Counted from the stretch's first letter, positions 16,459 to 26,911 are shown. The stretch: DNA of 64,000 nt from Mesorhizobium erdmanii USDA 3471 (GCF_000472705.1 NZ_AXAE01000011.1:186001-250000), one strand, 5' to 3'. Program-made: numbers and translations. Notes: generated from the letters alone by a model not told the origin.

Positions 16459-18783
16459 ATGAGCGGCGAGAACAAGAACACGGCACGTTCGGACCTCGAC
16501 GAAGCCGCCCTCTACTTCCACAAGCACCCGACCCCGGGAAAACTCGAAATCCAGGCAACCAAGCCGCTCGGCAACCAGCGCGACCTGGCGCTGGCCTATT
16601 CGCCGGGCGTGGCGGCCCCTTGCCTGGAGATTCGCGACAATCCGGCGACCGCCGCCGACTATACGGCACGCGCCAACCTGGTCGGCGTTGTCTCTAATGG
16701 CTCGGCCGTGCTCGGCCTCGGCAATATCGGCCCGCTGGCCTCCAAGCCGGTGATGGAAGGCAAGGCGGTGCTGTTCAAGAAGTTCGCCGGCATCGATGTC
16801 TTCGACATCGAGATCGACGCTCCTGAGATCGAGCGCATGGTGGAAACCGTCGCCGCTCTCGAACCCACTTTCGGCGGCATCAACCTCGAGGACATCAAGG
16901 CGCCCGAGTGCTTCGAGGTCGAGGAAAGGCTGAAAGCCCGTATGAGCATACCGGTGTTCCACGACGACCAGCATGGCACCGCCATCATTGTCGCCGCCGC
17001 CGTGCTCAACGGGCTGGAATTCGCCGGCAAGACCATATCGGACATCAAGGTCGTCACCTCCGGGGCGGGCGCGGCCGCCCTCGCCTGCCTGAACCTGCTG
17101 GTTTCGCTCGGCGTGCGGGTCGAGAATATCTGGGTCACCGACCGTTTCGGCGTCGCCTACAAGGGCCGCGTCGAGGAAATGGATCGCTGGAAAGACCCCT
17201 ATGTGAAGGACACCGAGGCGCGCACGCTGGCCGATGTAATTCCCGGCGCCGATGTCTTCCTCGGCCTCTCGGCGGCCGGCGTCCTGAAGCCGGAACTGCT
17301 GCAGCACATGGCGCCAAAACCATTGATCCTGGCGCTGGCCAACCCCAATCCCGAGATCATGCCGGAAGAGGCACGCGCGGCGCGTCCTGATGCGATGATC
17401 TGCACCGGCCGGTCCGATTTTCCCAATCAGGTCAACAATGTCCTGTGCTTTCCCTACATCTTCCGGGGCGCGCTTGATTGTGGCGCCAGCGCCATCAACG
17501 AAGAAATGAAGATGGCTGCCGTGCGGGCCATCGCCGCCCTTGCCCGTGAAGAGCCCTCGGACGTCGCCGCGCGCGCCTATTCGGGCGAGACGCCAATCTT
17601 CGGGCCCGAATTCCTCATCCCCTCGCCCTTCGACCCCAGGCTCATCCTGCGCATCGCGCCGGCCGTTGCCAAGGCTGCCTGCGACACCGGCGTGGCGACA
17701 CGGCCGATCACCGATTTCGCCGCCTATATCGACAAGCTCAACCGTTTCGTCTTCCGCTCCGGCCTGGTGATGAAGCCGGTGTTCTCATCCGCCAAGGCAT
17801 CGAGCGCCAAGCGCGTCATCTATGCCGACGGCGAGGACGAGCGCGTGCTGCGCGCCGCCCAGGTGGTGCTTGAGGAAGGCATCGCCGAGCCGATCCTGAT
17901 CGGCCGTCCGCATGTCATCGAGGTCAGGCTGAAGCGCTACGGGCTGCGCATCAGGCCGGGCGTCGATTTCGGCCTGATAAACCCGGAAGACGATCCGCGC
18001 TACCGCCACTACGTCGATCTCCTGATCGAACTCGCCGGCCGGCGCGGTGTCACGACGGAGGCCGCGCGCACCATGGTGCGCACCGACAACACGGTGATCG
18101 CCGCCCTGGCGCTGAAGCGCGGTGATGCCGACGCCATGGTCTGCGGGCTTGAAGGGCGCTTCGAGCGGCACCTGCGCAACGTGACGCTGATCATCGGGCC
18201 ACGCGCCGGCATCAAGGACCATGACCTGTCGACGCTGTCGATGCTGATCTCGCAACGCGGCATCATTTTCCTCACCGACACCCATGTCTCCGTCGACCCT
18301 ACGGCCGAGGAGATCGCCGAGATGACCGTGCTGGCGGCCGAGGAAATCCAGCGCTTTGGCATCGAACCGAAGGCGGCCCTTCTGTCACATTCGGATTTCG
18401 GCTCGCGCGACTCGCCAAGCGCGCTCAAGATGCGGCATGCAGCGGCTATCCTGGCGCGCATCGCGCCGGAACTGCAGTGCGACGGCGAAATGCATGCCGA
18501 TTCCGCTTTGTCGGAGCCTCTGCGCCAGCGTGTCTATCCGCATTCGCGGCTGAAGGGCGAAGCCAATCTGCTGGTGTTCCCGAACCTCGATTCGGCCAAC
18601 ATCACGCTGACGGCGCTGCGCGCCATGATGGATGCGCTGCATGTCGGGCCGATCCTGCTCGGCACCGACAAGCCGGCGCACATACTGACGCCGTCGGTCA
18701 CGTCGCGCGGTGTCGTCAACATGACGGCGCTGGCCGTGGTGGAGGCCGCGCACAAGGCGCAAGCGATCGCCAATCTGGACTAA
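16459..18783 (+). CDS. maeB: NADP-dependent malic enzyme with C-terminal phosphotransacetylase-like domain
   Basis: A 774-residue protein. The first 430 residues are malic enzyme ([38 protein letters not shown] and the Rossmann motif SGAGAAALA). The rest resembles phosphate acetyl/butyryl transferase ([13 protein letters not shown] ... [10 protein letters not shown]). It converts malate to pyruvate and CO2 with NAD(P)+. In rhizobia the two malic enzymes Dme and Tme both have this chimeric layout; which one this is cannot be fixed from motifs alone. The ATG at 16459 follows a clear Shine-Dalgarno (GGGAGGG) and replaces a longer upstream reading frame. Confidence 0.9.
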   Translation: MSGENKNTARSDLDEAALYFHKHPTPGKLEIQATKPLGNQRDLALAYSPGVAAPCLEIRDNPATAADYTARANLVGVVSNGSAVLGLGNIGPLASKPVMEGKAVLFKKFAGIDVFDIEIDAPEIERMVETVAALEPTFGGINLEDIKAPECFEVEERLKARMSIPVFHDDQHGTAIIVAAAVLNGLEFAGKTISDIKVVTSGAGAAALACLNLLVSLGVRVENIWVTDRFGVAYKGRVEEMDRWKDPYVKDTEARTLADVIPGADVFLGLSAAGVLKPELLQHMAPKPLILALANPNPEIMPEEARAARPDAMICTGRSDFPNQVNNVLCFPYIFRGALDCGASAINEEMKMAAVRAIAALAREEPSDVAARAYSGETPIFGPEFLIPSPFDPRLILRIAPAVAKAACDTGVATRPITDFAAYIDKLNRFVFRSGLVMKPVFSSAKASSAKRVIYADGEDERVLRAAQVVLEEGIAEPILIGRPHVIEVRLKRYGLRIRPGVDFGLINPEDDPRYRHYVDLLIELAGRRGVTTEAARTMVRTDNTVIAALALKRGDADAMVCGLEGRFERHLRNVTLIIGPRAGIKDHDLSTLSMLISQRGIIFLTDTHVSVDPTAEEIAEMTVLAAEEIQRFGIEPKAALLSHSDFGSRDSPSALKMRHAAAILARIAPELQCDGEMHADSALSEPLRQRVYPHSRLKGEANLLVFPNLDSANITLTALRAMMDALHVGPILLGTDKPAHILTPSVTSRGVVNMTALAVVEAAHKAQAIANLD

Positions 18784-18967
18784 GCCGATCCCTACGTTTC
18801 GCCTTGGCCAACAGGGCAGCTTGCCGTCTTGTGCCGGCCCGTTGCAAAGCCGGGGTGTTGCGGACCGGCAACTTGCGATTGCGGAAATTCGGCGGCCGAC
18901 GGAAGCGGATTTCGCAGGGAAGGCCAACCTGATATTGTTGTGCATCTGATCTGACGGTGAGGACGTC

Positions 18968-19648
18968 ATGAAGGGCCTGCTGTTTGCATCAACATTGCTG
19001 TCGCTGATTGGTGGTCAGGCTCTCGCCGCCGACGGCATCAGTGCCGAGCCCGCAACCGTCCACGACTGGTCAGGCGTCTATGTCGGCGGGCAGATTGGCT
19101 ACGGTTTTGGAACGACCGGCGCGAGTTTCAGCTCGCCCAATACGCCTGGTTTTCAAGCCAGCCAGGACTATGACATAGATGGTTTCTTGGGCGGTATTCA
19201 GGTCGGGTATAACTACCAGCTCAATTCGTTGGTTCTCGGCATCGAAGCTGACATTGCGGGAGCGGACATCAAGGGACATTCAGACGAGATCAATGTCGGT
19301 GTCCGTGGTGACACATATGACACTAAGGTGGATTGGTTTGGGACGCTGCGTGGCAAGGCTGGGTATGCGTTCGACAGCACCCTGATCTATGGAACCGGTG
19401 GCCTGGCTTACGGAAGCGTCGAAAACCGGTATCTTGACGGACCCTTTAATAGCTTTTCAGAGAAGAGCACCAAAACTGGCTGGACCCTCGGCGCAGGGCT
19501 GGAGCAGGCATTCACTGATCATTGGTCCGCGAATTTCGAATATCTTTATATCGATCTGCGTAACCAGACCATCGACTATGGTGGCAGCAACACCGAGTTC
19601 GACAACACGTTCAGTACGGTTAAGATCGGCATGAACTACAAGTTCTGA
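18968..19648 (+). CDS. Outer-membrane beta-barrel protein (Omp25/31-type, OmpA-like barrel)
   Basis: 226 residues. An N-terminal signal peptide ends at QALAAD (cleavage about residue 21). The segment WSGVYVGGQIGYGFG is the hallmark start of rhizobial/Brucella Omp25/Omp31-like barrels. The remainder alternates aromatic and small residues and ends in GMNYKF, with a terminal Phe as expected for insertion by the BAM machinery. An eight-stranded outer-membrane barrel is likely. The gene is flanked by malic enzyme and a DUF2865 gene in the same orientation, with moderate gaps. Confidence 0.85.
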   Translation: MKGLLFASTLLSLIGGQALAADGISAEPATVHDWSGVYVGGQIGYGFGTTGASFSSPNTPGFQASQDYDIDGFLGGIQVGYNYQLNSLVLGIEADIAGADIKGHSDEINVGVRGDTYDTKVDWFGTLRGKAGYAFDSTLIYGTGGLAYGSVENRYLDGPFNSFSEKSTKTGWTLGAGLEQAFTDHWSANFEYLYIDLRNQTIDYGGSNTEFDNTFSTVKIGMNYKF

Positions 19649-19721
19649 CAACCATCCGAAATAGACGATTAACCGCGAACGGGGTAGCTTGTCGACCACA
19701 GGCAAGCGGGATTGCAGGCGG

Positions 19722-20930
19722 ATGACAAGCGCAGGGTTGAAGCGGGCGCATGCTGCGATGCTGCTCGGCCTGCTGCTGTCCGGCGCCACCATTACCGAGC
19801 CACAGGCCGCTTCGCGGGTCTGCCGTCAGCTGGAGGCCGATCTTGCCGCGGCTTCTCGTGGCGGTGACGGTGGTCCGGCCATGATCCGGAAATACGATGC
19901 CGCGATCGACCGGCAGCGCGAACAGATCTCTAAGGCCCGCGACCAGGCAAGCAACGCCGGTTGCGGGTTTTCGTTGTTTTCCCGCAACGTCAACCGATGC
20001 GCCGGGCTCAACGCCACCATCGAGCGCATGAATGCCAATCTCGACGGTCTGCAGGCCAAGCGTGCCCAACTCGCCGGTGGCGGCGGATCGCGCCGCGACC
20101 GTGGCCGTATCCTGGCCGCGCTCGATGCCAATGGCTGCCCTGACGACACGGTTGCGCCACGCCGCGACCCGCTGCAGGAAGCGGACCGCGGAGAAGAAGA
20201 CGGCACTGCGAACCTGTTCGACCAGCTTTTCGGCAACGACAACCAGCAGAGTGATCCGCTCGACCAGTCAGAGGGTTCCGGCGAGGGACGCAATGTCCGT
20301 CGCATACTGAACCAGCCCGGCATTCCCGACTTCCCGAGCAGCGGCGGTGAGTTCCACACCACTTGCGTGCGCACCTGCGACGGCTATTTCTTCCCGATGT
20401 CGAACGCCGCCTCGGTCGGCGACTTCGAGCGTGACCAGAAGAATTGCGAATCGAGCTGTCCCGGCACCGAGATGCAGGTCTTCTATTCACGCGGCATGGA
20501 CGACGATTCGGCCTCGATGACGTCGTCCGCTACTGGCAGGCCTTACGCCGAATTGCCGACCGCCTATCTCTACAAACAGACCAACGTGTCGCGGCCGCCG
20601 GCCTGCGGCTGCAATGCCGCGCAGAATTTTCAGATCATTGGCGGCAACCCGCCGCCCCCGCAACAGTCACAGCCCGAAACGGACGCGGCGACGTTCGTTC
20701 CCGTGCCGGCATCCAAGCCCGATCCGGGTGCCGACCCGGAGACGTTGGCCAACATGGAAGGCGGGCTCGACCGGGAGGCCATCAAGCGGCTCTCCGCCAA
20801 GCCGGTGACGCCGCCCGTGTCGGCTGTACCGCCCGAGCAGCGCAAGGTCAGGGTCGTCGGGCCAACGTTCCTTCCCGACCCATCAGCGGCAATAAATCTG
20901 CAAGCTCCGGCCCCGAAGGCAGTCCAGTAA
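19722..20930 (+). CDS. DUF2865 domain-containing secreted protein
   Basis: About 402 residues. The ATG at 19722 is chosen over an upstream TTG. A signal peptide (hydrophobic [13 protein letters not shown], cleavage near PQAAS) is followed by a region with a coiled-coil-like start ([11 protein letters not shown]), then the conserved cysteine-containing core [20 protein letters not shown] that defines DUF2865, with further cysteines at NCESSCPG and CGCN. The C-terminus is proline-rich and disordered. Function is unknown; a periplasmic location is expected. The last 83 bp overlap the convergent gltX gene. Confidence 0.8.
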   Translation: MTSAGLKRAHAAMLLGLLLSGATITEPQAASRVCRQLEADLAAASRGGDGGPAMIRKYDAAIDRQREQISKARDQASNAGCGFSLFSRNVNRCAGLNATIERMNANLDGLQAKRAQLAGGGGSRRDRGRILAALDANGCPDDTVAPRRDPLQEADRGEEDGTANLFDQLFGNDNQQSDPLDQSEGSGEGRNVRRILNQPGIPDFPSSGGEFHTTCVRTCDGYFFPMSNAASVGDFERDQKNCESSCPGTEMQVFYSRGMDDDSASMTSSATGRPYAELPTAYLYKQTNVSRPPACGCNAAQNFQIIGGNPPPPQQSQPETDAATFVPVPASKPDPGADPETLANMEGGLDREAIKRLSAKPVTPPVSAVPPEQRKVRVVGPTFLPDPSAAINLQAPAPKAVQ

Positions 20931-22221
20931 GGGCAAGTCTCAGCGGCATGAACAGCCCCTTGCCCTTGCGCCCGGTCGCTTCCCTGATTTTGCCGGTCCA
21001 GTCCTTCCAGACCGTGCCGTTCCAGGGCTCCTCCGGCAGCAGATCGAATGCCTGTCCGAGAAACTCACGATCATCATCGGAGAATTCCGGTCTGTCGCGT
21101 GCCCCCTCGCGCAGGATGCGCCACCAGCCTGCCGCGTCGGCCAGCCGGTCGAGATTGCCGCGCACCGCCAGCCAGAACGGCTCGGCCTGTTCGCCCGAGA
21201 TGCCCAACACCATCAGCCTGTCGCGCGCTTCGTCGAACGGCATATGGTGCAACAGCACGCGGTTCAGCACGAACAGTTCGTCCGGATCGAACTTCGCCGA
21301 TGATTTCGAGGTCGCCGCGGGGTCGAAATGGCCAGCGAGCTCGGTCAGATCATGCGCGGCCGCGACATTTTCCGACGTGCCGACCAGGACGGCCAGCGAA
21401 GCAACGGCCATCGGCTCGATGCCGTCCTCACGCAGGCTCTCGATGGAGAGCGCCCCGGTGCGCTTCGACAGCCCCTCGCCCGACACGGTAGTCAAGAGAT
21501 TGTGGTGGCCGAAGACAGGCGGCTCGGCGCCCAGCGCCTTGAACAGCGCGATCTGCACACCGGTGTTGGTGACGTGGTCGTCACCGCGGATGACATGGCT
21601 GACGCCCATCTCGATGTCGTCGACGACGGAGGGCAGCGTGTAGAGATAAGTGCCGTCCTCGCGCACCAGCACCGGATCCGAGAGCGAAGCGAGATCGACC
21701 GTTTCCTCGCCACGCACCAGATCGTTCCAATGGACCTCGGTCCGTTCGGGCTGCAGCGCATCCCCGGTGAAGTTGGGAAGCAGAAAGCGCCAGTGCGGCC
21801 GGCGTCCGTCGGCCTGGTATTCGGCCACCTGCTCATGTGTCAGCGCCAAGGCTTCGCGACCATAGACCGGCGGCAAGCCGCGCGTGCGGCGCACCTTGCG
21901 CCGGAGATCGAGTTCTTCCGGCGTTTCGTAACAGGCATAGAGAACGCCCGTCGCCTTCAGCCGTTCGACCGCCGCGTCATAAATCTCGAAGCGCCGCGAC
22001 TGATATTCGGTGGCGTCCGGAAAAATGCCCAGCCAATGCAGGTCGTAGAGGATGGCGTCAGCGAATTCCTGCTTCGAGCGGGCGATGTCTGTGTCGTCGA
22101 AGCGCTGGATGAAGCGGCCCTTGTTGTTGAGGGCAAACAGCCAGTTGAACAGAGCGGTGCGCGCATTGCCTATGTGGATGCGGCCGGTCGGTGATGGGGC
22201 GAAACGAACGGTAACTGTCAT
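20848..22221 (-). CDS. gltX: Glutamate--tRNA ligase
   Basis: 457 residues of class I aminoacyl-tRNA synthetase. The HIGH motif appears as HIGN in [15 protein letters not shown], and the KMSKS counterpart is GLSKRTG. It charges tRNA-Glu, and in alphaproteobacteria also tRNA-Gln for later amidation by GatCAB. Alphaproteobacteria usually have two gltX genes; this one looks like the shorter, diverged paralogue, but which copy it is cannot be decided here. The 3' end overlaps the convergent DUF2865 gene by 83 bp. Confidence 0.9.
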   Translation of the reverse strand: MTVTVRFAPSPTGRIHIGNARTALFNWLFALNNKGRFIQRFDDTDIARSKQEFADAILYDLHWLGIFPDATEYQSRRFEIYDAAVERLKATGVLYACYETPEELDLRRKVRRTRGLPPVYGREALALTHEQVAEYQADGRRPHWRFLLPNFTGDALQPERTEVHWNDLVRGEETVDLASLSDPVLVREDGTYLYTLPSVVDDIEMGVSHVIRGDDHVTNTGVQIALFKALGAEPPVFGHHNLLTTVSGEGLSKRTGALSIESLREDGIEPMAVASLAVLVGTSENVAAAHDLTELAGHFDPAATSKSSAKFDPDELFVLNRVLLHHMPFDEARDRLMVLGISGEQAEPFWLAVRGNLDRLADAAGWWRILREGARDRPEFSDDDREFLGQAFDLLPEEPWNGTVWKDWTGKIREATGRKGKGLFMPLRLALTGLPSGPELADLLPLMGREGTLARRP

Positions 22222-22359
22222 GAGCGGGGCGTACCGGATGCCTTTGTGATTGACAAGATGCGCCCCCGCACCGTGCCGCAGACATAGAACATGGCGCGCG
22301 CAATGAAAAGACCGAGGGAAATGCGAGACCTCCCGACAAGATCAGATCATTGGAAGCGA

Positions 22360-23532
22360 TCAGCGGCCGAAGTCGTCGGAGCTGAGGCGGGTCCAGCGGT
22401 CGCCCATCAATCCGCCGATGAAGATATCGCCGGAGCGAACCGCTTGCGTGACCTCGGGGATGCGCGAGCGCACCATCGTCCCCCCGGCATAGCGGAAGAA
22501 AACATTCTTATAGCTGAAGAGCTGCGGCATGAATCTGCTCTGCGTCTGCCCGATGATGCCGGCGCAACCCATGGTCCACGCGTCCGCGATCAGGCCATCC
22601 AGCGTTGCACCCCAGTGAGATCCAGTGGCCTGGATCTGCAAAAGGTTCGCCATGCCGCCAGCCTGTCCGTAGAAAGCGTAGCAACCGAGCATTTTACCGG
22701 CTTCGTCGTAGGTCCCGCCGAAGTGAAGCGGGCCATCGGCCCGCTTCTCGGACGCCAGCGCGAGCAGCCGTGGGAGCTCGCCGTCCTGCCAACGCGGTCG
22801 GAGCGAGTAGTCGGACACCAGGGTCGGCAACCGCTCCGCAAACTGCGCGGCATCCATAGACTCGCGATGGACCCGGTGTGACGAGGAATGCTGGACGGAT
22901 GGCTCGAACCTTTTTTTCGTAAAGGCGTCGAATGCCTTGGCGCAAGGATCGAGCGCGAAGCGAGACAGGCTCGGCCATTTGCCGCGCACCACGGCGGAGG
23001 CCACCGCGGCCGGCCGGAAAATGCGGGTCCACCCCAGACAATGTGCCGGCAGGAGCTGGTATTTCATCGGACGGGCGAAAGCCAGGGATACCCGGTTGGC
23101 TGAATCGGTCAGATACAGATCGAATTCGCCTTGATGCAGGGCACGCAGCAATTGCGGTCCAGCCGAGCCGTGATCGGTGCCGGGATCGGCCATCAGCGGT
23201 CCGATGATCGCAGCATTCAACACCGCTCCGTTGAGCTCGTAGCGGGCTTTAAGGACACCGAGGAAGCCACCCAGATCGCCCTGCGGGTTGATCTGGACAA
23301 GAGCATTGTTCGCGCCGGACGGGCCGGCAGGGTCGAGATAGATCTTTCGCATATACTCGGCCGTCTCCGCGATCGCGCGATCGAGGAGACGGCGCCGGCG
23401 ACGAAACTTCGTCAGGAAGAGCGCGGCGACGCGCTCGAGATCTTCTGCTGCAAGCGGTCGAACCGAGCCGTGCTGAGTTGCCAGCACGGTCGGCGCAGCC
23501 ACCGGTTCGGCATTTGTGGAAACAAGAGGCAT
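22360..23532 (-). CDS. GNAT-like acyltransferase, function unknown
   Basis: 390 residues. The N-terminal half (VRPLAAEDLERVAALFLTKF ... QGDLGGFLGVLKARYELNGAVLNAAIIGPLMADP) looks like a GNAT acetyltransferase core, and a second similar half follows (GGTYDEAGKMLGCYAFYGQAGGMANLLQIQATG). This suggests a duplicated GNAT fold as in some exopolysaccharide-associated acyltransferases. No exopolysaccharide genes lie nearby. A 138-bp gap separates it from gltX in the same direction. I recognise the fold only tentatively; the acyl donor and acceptor are unknown. Confidence 0.5.
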   Translation of the reverse strand: MPLVSTNAEPVAAPTVLATQHGSVRPLAAEDLERVAALFLTKFRRRRRLLDRAIAETAEYMRKIYLDPAGPSGANNALVQINPQGDLGGFLGVLKARYELNGAVLNAAIIGPLMADPGTDHGSAGPQLLRALHQGEFDLYLTDSANRVSLAFARPMKYQLLPAHCLGWTRIFRPAAVASAVVRGKWPSLSRFALDPCAKAFDAFTKKRFEPSVQHSSSHRVHRESMDAAQFAERLPTLVSDYSLRPRWQDGELPRLLALASEKRADGPLHFGGTYDEAGKMLGCYAFYGQAGGMANLLQIQATGSHWGATLDGLIADAWTMGCAGIIGQTQSRFMPQLFSYKNVFFRYAGGTMVRSRIPEVTQAVRSGDIFIGGLMGDRWTRLSSDDFGR

Positions 23533-23726
23533 CGTGAAGCCGAAATCCTGCGCTGGTCAAATCTGATCCCAGGATAGGCACGTACCATCTCTGGATTGCT
23601 TTTGAGTAAATGCAGCACAACCAATGGTAGAGGCAACGTGTCACGGCCAACGTCAAACAAGACGTCTCAAAGCTAGGGATGCCGCATGCGCATAGGTCAC
23701 TCTAGCGGATAGCGCCTGATGGAAAT

Positions 23727-23750
23727 GGCCTCCGGCCGAAACCGGAGGCC
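23727..23750 (-). terminator. Hairpin downstream of the ABC exporter gene
   Basis: A perfect 9-bp stem (GGCCTCCGG / CCGGAGGCC) with a 6-nt loop lies just after the stop of the minus-strand ABC exporter gene. On that strand it is followed by ATTTCC, so the T-run is short. It probably acts as a terminator or 3'-end protector. The rest of 23533-23757 holds no recognisable gene. Confidence 0.55.
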
Positions 23751-23757
23751 GCCCAAT

Positions 23758-25563
23758 TCAGATGACCAGTCCCTTGGTCAGCTCGAGCGCCTGGCGCTCG
23801 AACAGGCGACGGTAGATGCCACCCTTCAGCCGGATCAGCTCGTCATGCGAGCCTTCCTCGACGATGTTGCCGCGGTCGAAGACCAGCAGCCTGTCGAGCG
23901 CCCGCACCGTCGATAACCGGTGCGCGATGACCAGAGTCGTGCGGCCGACCATCAGGCGTTCCATCGCCTGCTGGATCAGCACCTCCGATTCCGAATCGAG
24001 GCTCGAGGTCGCCTCGTCCAGGATCAGGATGCGCGCATCGGCCAGGAAAGCGCGCGCGATTGCCACACGCTGCCGCTCGCCGCCCGACAGTTTGACCCCG
24101 CGTTCGCCGACCAGCGTGCCGTAGCCTTTCGGCAGGCTGGTGATGAAGTCATGCGCGCTCGCCAGGCGTGCGGCATGCTCGATCTCCTCCTGCGTCGCGC
24201 TGGGCCTGGCATAGGCGATGTTCTCGGCCAGGGACCGGTGGAACAGGATCGGCTCCTGCTGGACGATGGCGATCTGCCCGCGCAGTGACGCCTGCGCCAC
24301 CTCGGAGATGTCCTGGCCGTCGATCAGGATCTTGCCGGCATTCACGTCATAGAGCCGCTGGATGAGCTTGACGAAGGTCGTCTTGCCCGAACCCGAGTGA
24401 CCGACGAGCCCGACACGTTCACCCGGCGCGATATCGACCGAAAAGTCGCGGTAGAGCGGCGACCGGTGACTGCCGTAATGAAAGGTGACATTGTCGAAGT
24501 GGATGGCCCCTCGTGTGATCCGGATCGGCTGGGCGCCGGGCAGGTCTTCGATGCCAAGCGGTTCGGACTGGAAATCGACCAGTTCCTCCATGTCGTTGAT
24601 CGAGCGTTGCAAATTGCGGATATGCGTGCCGATATCGCGCAAATAGCCCTGCAGCACGAAGAACGAGGTCAACACGAAAGCGACGTCGCCGGCGCTCGCC
24701 TGCCCCCACGACCAAAGCAGCAGCGCCAGACCGATAACGGCGGCGCGCATGACCAGCAGCAGCACCCCTTGCGTCGTGCCGTTGACGGTGCCGCGCACCC
24801 AGGTGCGCCGCGTGCGCGTACGCCATTTGGCGACAACCTTGGCGAGGCGGCGCTCCTCGCGCTCCTCGGCGCCAAAGCCCTTGACCACGGCGTTGCAGCT
24901 CACCGCGTCGGCCAGCGAGCCGCCGAGGCGCGTGTCCCAGGTGTTGGCGAGCCGTGCCGCCGGCGCGACATAGCCGAGCGACAGCATCGCCGTCACCATG
25001 ATGAACAGCACCGAGCCGGCGGCGACGACCACGCCCATCAGCGGCCAGAACCAGCCAAGCAACAGCGTCGAGCCGACGAGCATGACCACCGACGGCAGTA
25101 GCGCGATCAGGATGGTGTCGTTGAGCAGATCTAGCGCCCACATGCCGCGCGTCACCTTGCGCACGGTCGAGCCGGCAAACGAGTTGGCGTGCCAGTCGGT
25201 GGAAAAGCGCTGGACACGATGGAAGGCATCGGCGGCGATCTCGGCCATCATCTTCAGCGTCAGTTCGACGATGCCCATGAAAGCAAGGTTGCGCAGCACC
25301 ACGCCGGTCAATGCCAGGGCCATCAGGATGAAGAACGCCGTCATCGCGGCATTCCAGGCAATGGCGTCCGCGCCGGCGCTGCTGGCGACGGCATCGACCA
25401 GCCGGCCGGAATAGAGCGGCGTCAGGACGTCTGCCAACGTCGACAGCAGGAAACCACCCATGATCAGCGAAAGCCGCCAGGGCTGGCGCCGCCAATGGAT
25501 GAAGGTGAAACCCAGAACGCTGCGAAAGGCGCTCGCGCGCAAATCGATCTTGAAACGAGCCAT
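23758..25563 (-). CDS. ABC exporter, fused membrane and ATPase domains (MsbA/multidrug type)
   Basis: About 601 residues. The N-terminal half has six predicted membrane segments (from FIHWRRQPWRLSLIMGGFLL), and the C-terminal half is a complete ABC ATPase: Walker A GHSGSGKTT, Q-loop VQQEPILFHR, signature LSGGERQRVAIARA, Walker B ILILDEATSSLD and H-loop IAHRLST. Such half-transporters dimerise and export lipids or drugs. The ATG at 25563 is chosen over a TTG at 25581; neither has a strong Shine-Dalgarno. The insertion point of the mobile element lies 42-50 bp upstream of this ATG, so the gene is now separated from the promoter and leader found beyond the element (29669-29772). Substrate unknown. 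Confidence 0.9.
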   Translation of the reverse strand: MARFKIDLRASAFRSVLGFTFIHWRRQPWRLSLIMGGFLLSTLADVLTPLYSGRLVDAVASSAGADAIAWNAAMTAFFILMALALTGVVLRNLAFMGIVELTLKMMAEIAADAFHRVQRFSTDWHANSFAGSTVRKVTRGMWALDLLNDTILIALLPSVVMLVGSTLLLGWFWPLMGVVVAAGSVLFIMVTAMLSLGYVAPAARLANTWDTRLGGSLADAVSCNAVVKGFGAEEREERRLAKVVAKWRTRTRRTWVRGTVNGTTQGVLLLVMRAAVIGLALLLWSWGQASAGDVAFVLTSFFVLQGYLRDIGTHIRNLQRSINDMEELVDFQSEPLGIEDLPGAQPIRITRGAIHFDNVTFHYGSHRSPLYRDFSVDIAPGERVGLVGHSGSGKTTFVKLIQRLYDVNAGKILIDGQDISEVAQASLRGQIAIVQQEPILFHRSLAENIAYARPSATQEEIEHAARLASAHDFITSLPKGYGTLVGERGVKLSGGERQRVAIARAFLADARILILDEATSSLDSESEVLIQQAMERLMVGRTTLVIAHRLSTVRALDRLLVFDRGNIVEEGSHDELIRLKGGIYRRLFERQALELTKGLVI

Positions 25564-25604
25564 GATGTCATTCGGGCGCAAACGAGCCCGATCCCAGTAA
25601 GGTC

Positions 25605-25612
25605 GAAAATTG
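25605..25612. repeat. Target site duplication, left copy (GAAAATTG)
   Basis: The 8 bp GAAAATTG directly abut the left terminal inverted repeat. The identical 8 bp follow the right repeat at 29509-29516. An 8-bp duplication is the length known for IS1595-family insertion. Confidence 0.95.
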
Positions 25613-25634
25613 CGGTATTATGGCGCAAACGCCA
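25613..25634 (+). repeat. Left terminal inverted repeat (22 bp)
   Basis: It begins CGGTATTATGGCGC at the outer end and finishes AAACGCCA. It is the perfect reverse complement of 29487-29508. The inner half is itself a small hairpin (TGGCG-CAAA-CGCCA). Homology stops exactly at both ends. Confidence 0.95.
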
Positions 25635-25723
25635 CGGGCCAATCGAAGCCACTATTCCTAGATCACAGGAGGGAACCGTGAGCTAGGAGAAGCGCCGTGC
25701 GGGCGCAAGCGGCATTGGCCGCA

Positions 25724-26578
25724 TTAATCAGCATCATTGCCGTAGCGGTGATATCTAGCGAATTCGGCCGCTATGAAGCGACCGATACAAATTCGCTTGG
25801 ACAACCTCACGTCGACCCAGACATAGTCAAGGTTGACGCTATTGTAGCGGTGACAAAACTGGGTGCGCCTGGTTTTCCCAAAACCGTCGTCATAGATGAC
25901 GATCCCCCAGACATACAGGAAACGATCAGTTTCCTCCCACAATTCGCCCGGGTCGGTACTGCCGATTTCCCTAACGTTGATTTCTATGCCGCCCTGAATC
26001 ATGTGCCCGGAAGGCGGAAGTACGTTTCGCCCCTCGCATTTAGTCTCATCCGGATGGAAGTCATCCAGTCGCTTATCCATGCTGAACTCGTGTTCGATCC
26101 GCCACTTTATTTCTCGGGCGGGCAAGTTACCGGCGTTGGATATTTTGATTTGCGCCACGCATTGGAATGGCCCCTTGTCTCCAGGGAGACGGGCGCGCCC
26201 GCGTTCGTTATGCGCATGCACGCCATATGGTTCTACGCTCAAGTAGGCACGTTGGAGCGTTCTAGTGTCTTCCGCAGCCGTCTCGCGAATCCGGCGGGTT
26301 TCCAGCCAGAGGAGCACGGTGGATCCACCAAGAACTATGGTGAACGCGGCAAGGACAGCCGTAAAGAAAGCGACCGGGTCAGTCGTCAACCGTATCCAGA
26401 AGGTTTCATCGAGTGGCTGCTTAAGGTCGCTGGCGCCGCTGGCTTGATCATACTGGGCATTCCCTTGGCCTTGTTCTTGAACAAGGGGATGGAATAGATA
26501 TCCAACGTTCAGAGTGATGAGCCAGACATAGCTCCAAAACAGGAGCAATACGGCCATCCGGCGTAACCATACCCGCAT
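25724..26578 (-). CDS. Two-TM membrane protein, transposon passenger, function unknown
   Basis: 284 residues. TM1 at about 8-29 ([22 protein letters not shown]) and TM2 at about 69-91 ([20 protein letters not shown]) are separated by a 40-residue polar loop. After TM2 comes a charged helix ([20 protein letters not shown]) and a soluble domain beginning AYLSVEP, with [13 protein letters not shown], a layout seen in many uncharacterised bacterial membrane proteins. The overlapping frame on the plus strand (25697-26497) is rejected. It follows the DUF6471 gene by 15 bp in the same direction, so the two are likely co-transcribed. It ends 89 bp from the left inverted repeat. It could be an effector or a transposition accessory; nothing in the sequence decides. 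Confidence 0.7.
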   Translation of the reverse strand: MRVWLRRMAVLLLFWSYVWLITLNVGYLFHPLVQEQGQGNAQYDQASGASDLKQPLDETFWIRLTTDPVAFFTAVLAAFTIVLGGSTVLLWLETRRIRETAAEDTRTLQRAYLSVEPYGVHAHNERGRARLPGDKGPFQCVAQIKISNAGNLPAREIKWRIEHEFSMDKRLDDFHPDETKCEGRNVLPPSGHMIQGGIEINVREIGSTDPGELWEETDRFLYVWGIVIYDDGFGKTRRTQFCHRYNSVNLDYVWVDVRLSKRICIGRFIAAEFARYHRYGNDAD

Positions 26579-26593
26579 TGCGCCCCTCGACCG

Positions 26594-26833
26594 CTAGATA
26601 TCCTCTAGCGTTACGCCCTCACGGCCAGTGGCGGCAAGGGCCGCCAAGAAGAAATGCGCGGACATAGTTGCGCGCGCCAGTTTGTTGGCGATGCTTGCCT
26701 TTGTTTCATTGAAGCCGTGCGCTTTGAGCCGTTCCGCCAGGTCGTCATATGTCAGGTCTGCGCGCTTCAGCTCGACCTTCAGATGACGCGCGGCACGTTC
26801 GGCCCATTCCTTCTCGGTCTTTGCGAATGTCAT
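26594..26833 (-). CDS. DUF6471 family small helix-turn-helix-like protein
   Basis: 79 residues, all helical by appearance: WAERAARHLKVELKRADLTYDDLAERLKAHG, then FNETKASIANKLARATMSAH, then FFLAALAATGREGVTLEDI. The pattern of a helix, a TYDDLAERL turn and a second KASIANKLAR helix resembles Cro/C1-type DNA-binding domains and matches DUF6471. It is divergent from the transposase gene, with 102 bp between the starts, and is the first gene of a two-gene unit with the membrane protein. A repressor of its own promoter and of the transposase is a reasonable guess (inference). Confidence 0.7.
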   Translation of the reverse strand: MTFAKTEKEWAERAARHLKVELKRADLTYDDLAERLKAHGFNETKASIANKLARATMSAHFFLAALAATGREGVTLEDI

Positions 26834-26864
26834 GCGGTTTCCAATCTCATATTCGGAGACTGGT

Positions 26865-26893
26865 TATCATATACGATAATTTCATGTTGACAA
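26865..26893 (-). promoter_or_regulatory. Promoter of DUF6471 gene with overlapping near-palindromic operator
   Basis: On the minus strand there is a -35-like TTGTCA (26888-26893), a 16-bp spacer and a -10-like TATGAT (26866-26871). The -10 lies inside the near-palindrome TATCATATACGATA (26865-26878, 12 of 14 positions symmetric). A related sequence, ACCACATACGGTAA, occurs at 26898-26911. These could be two operators for the DUF6471 protein. Confidence 0.45.
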
Positions 26894-26911
26894 TGATACC
26901 ACATACGGTAA

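Noticed and set aside
25697..26497. Open plus-strand frame of 266 codons opposite the membrane-protein gene
   Set aside because: The minus-strand frame has clear membrane segments, a plausible start and sits in a two-gene unit with DUF6471. The plus frame has no recognisable features and would run against the unit.
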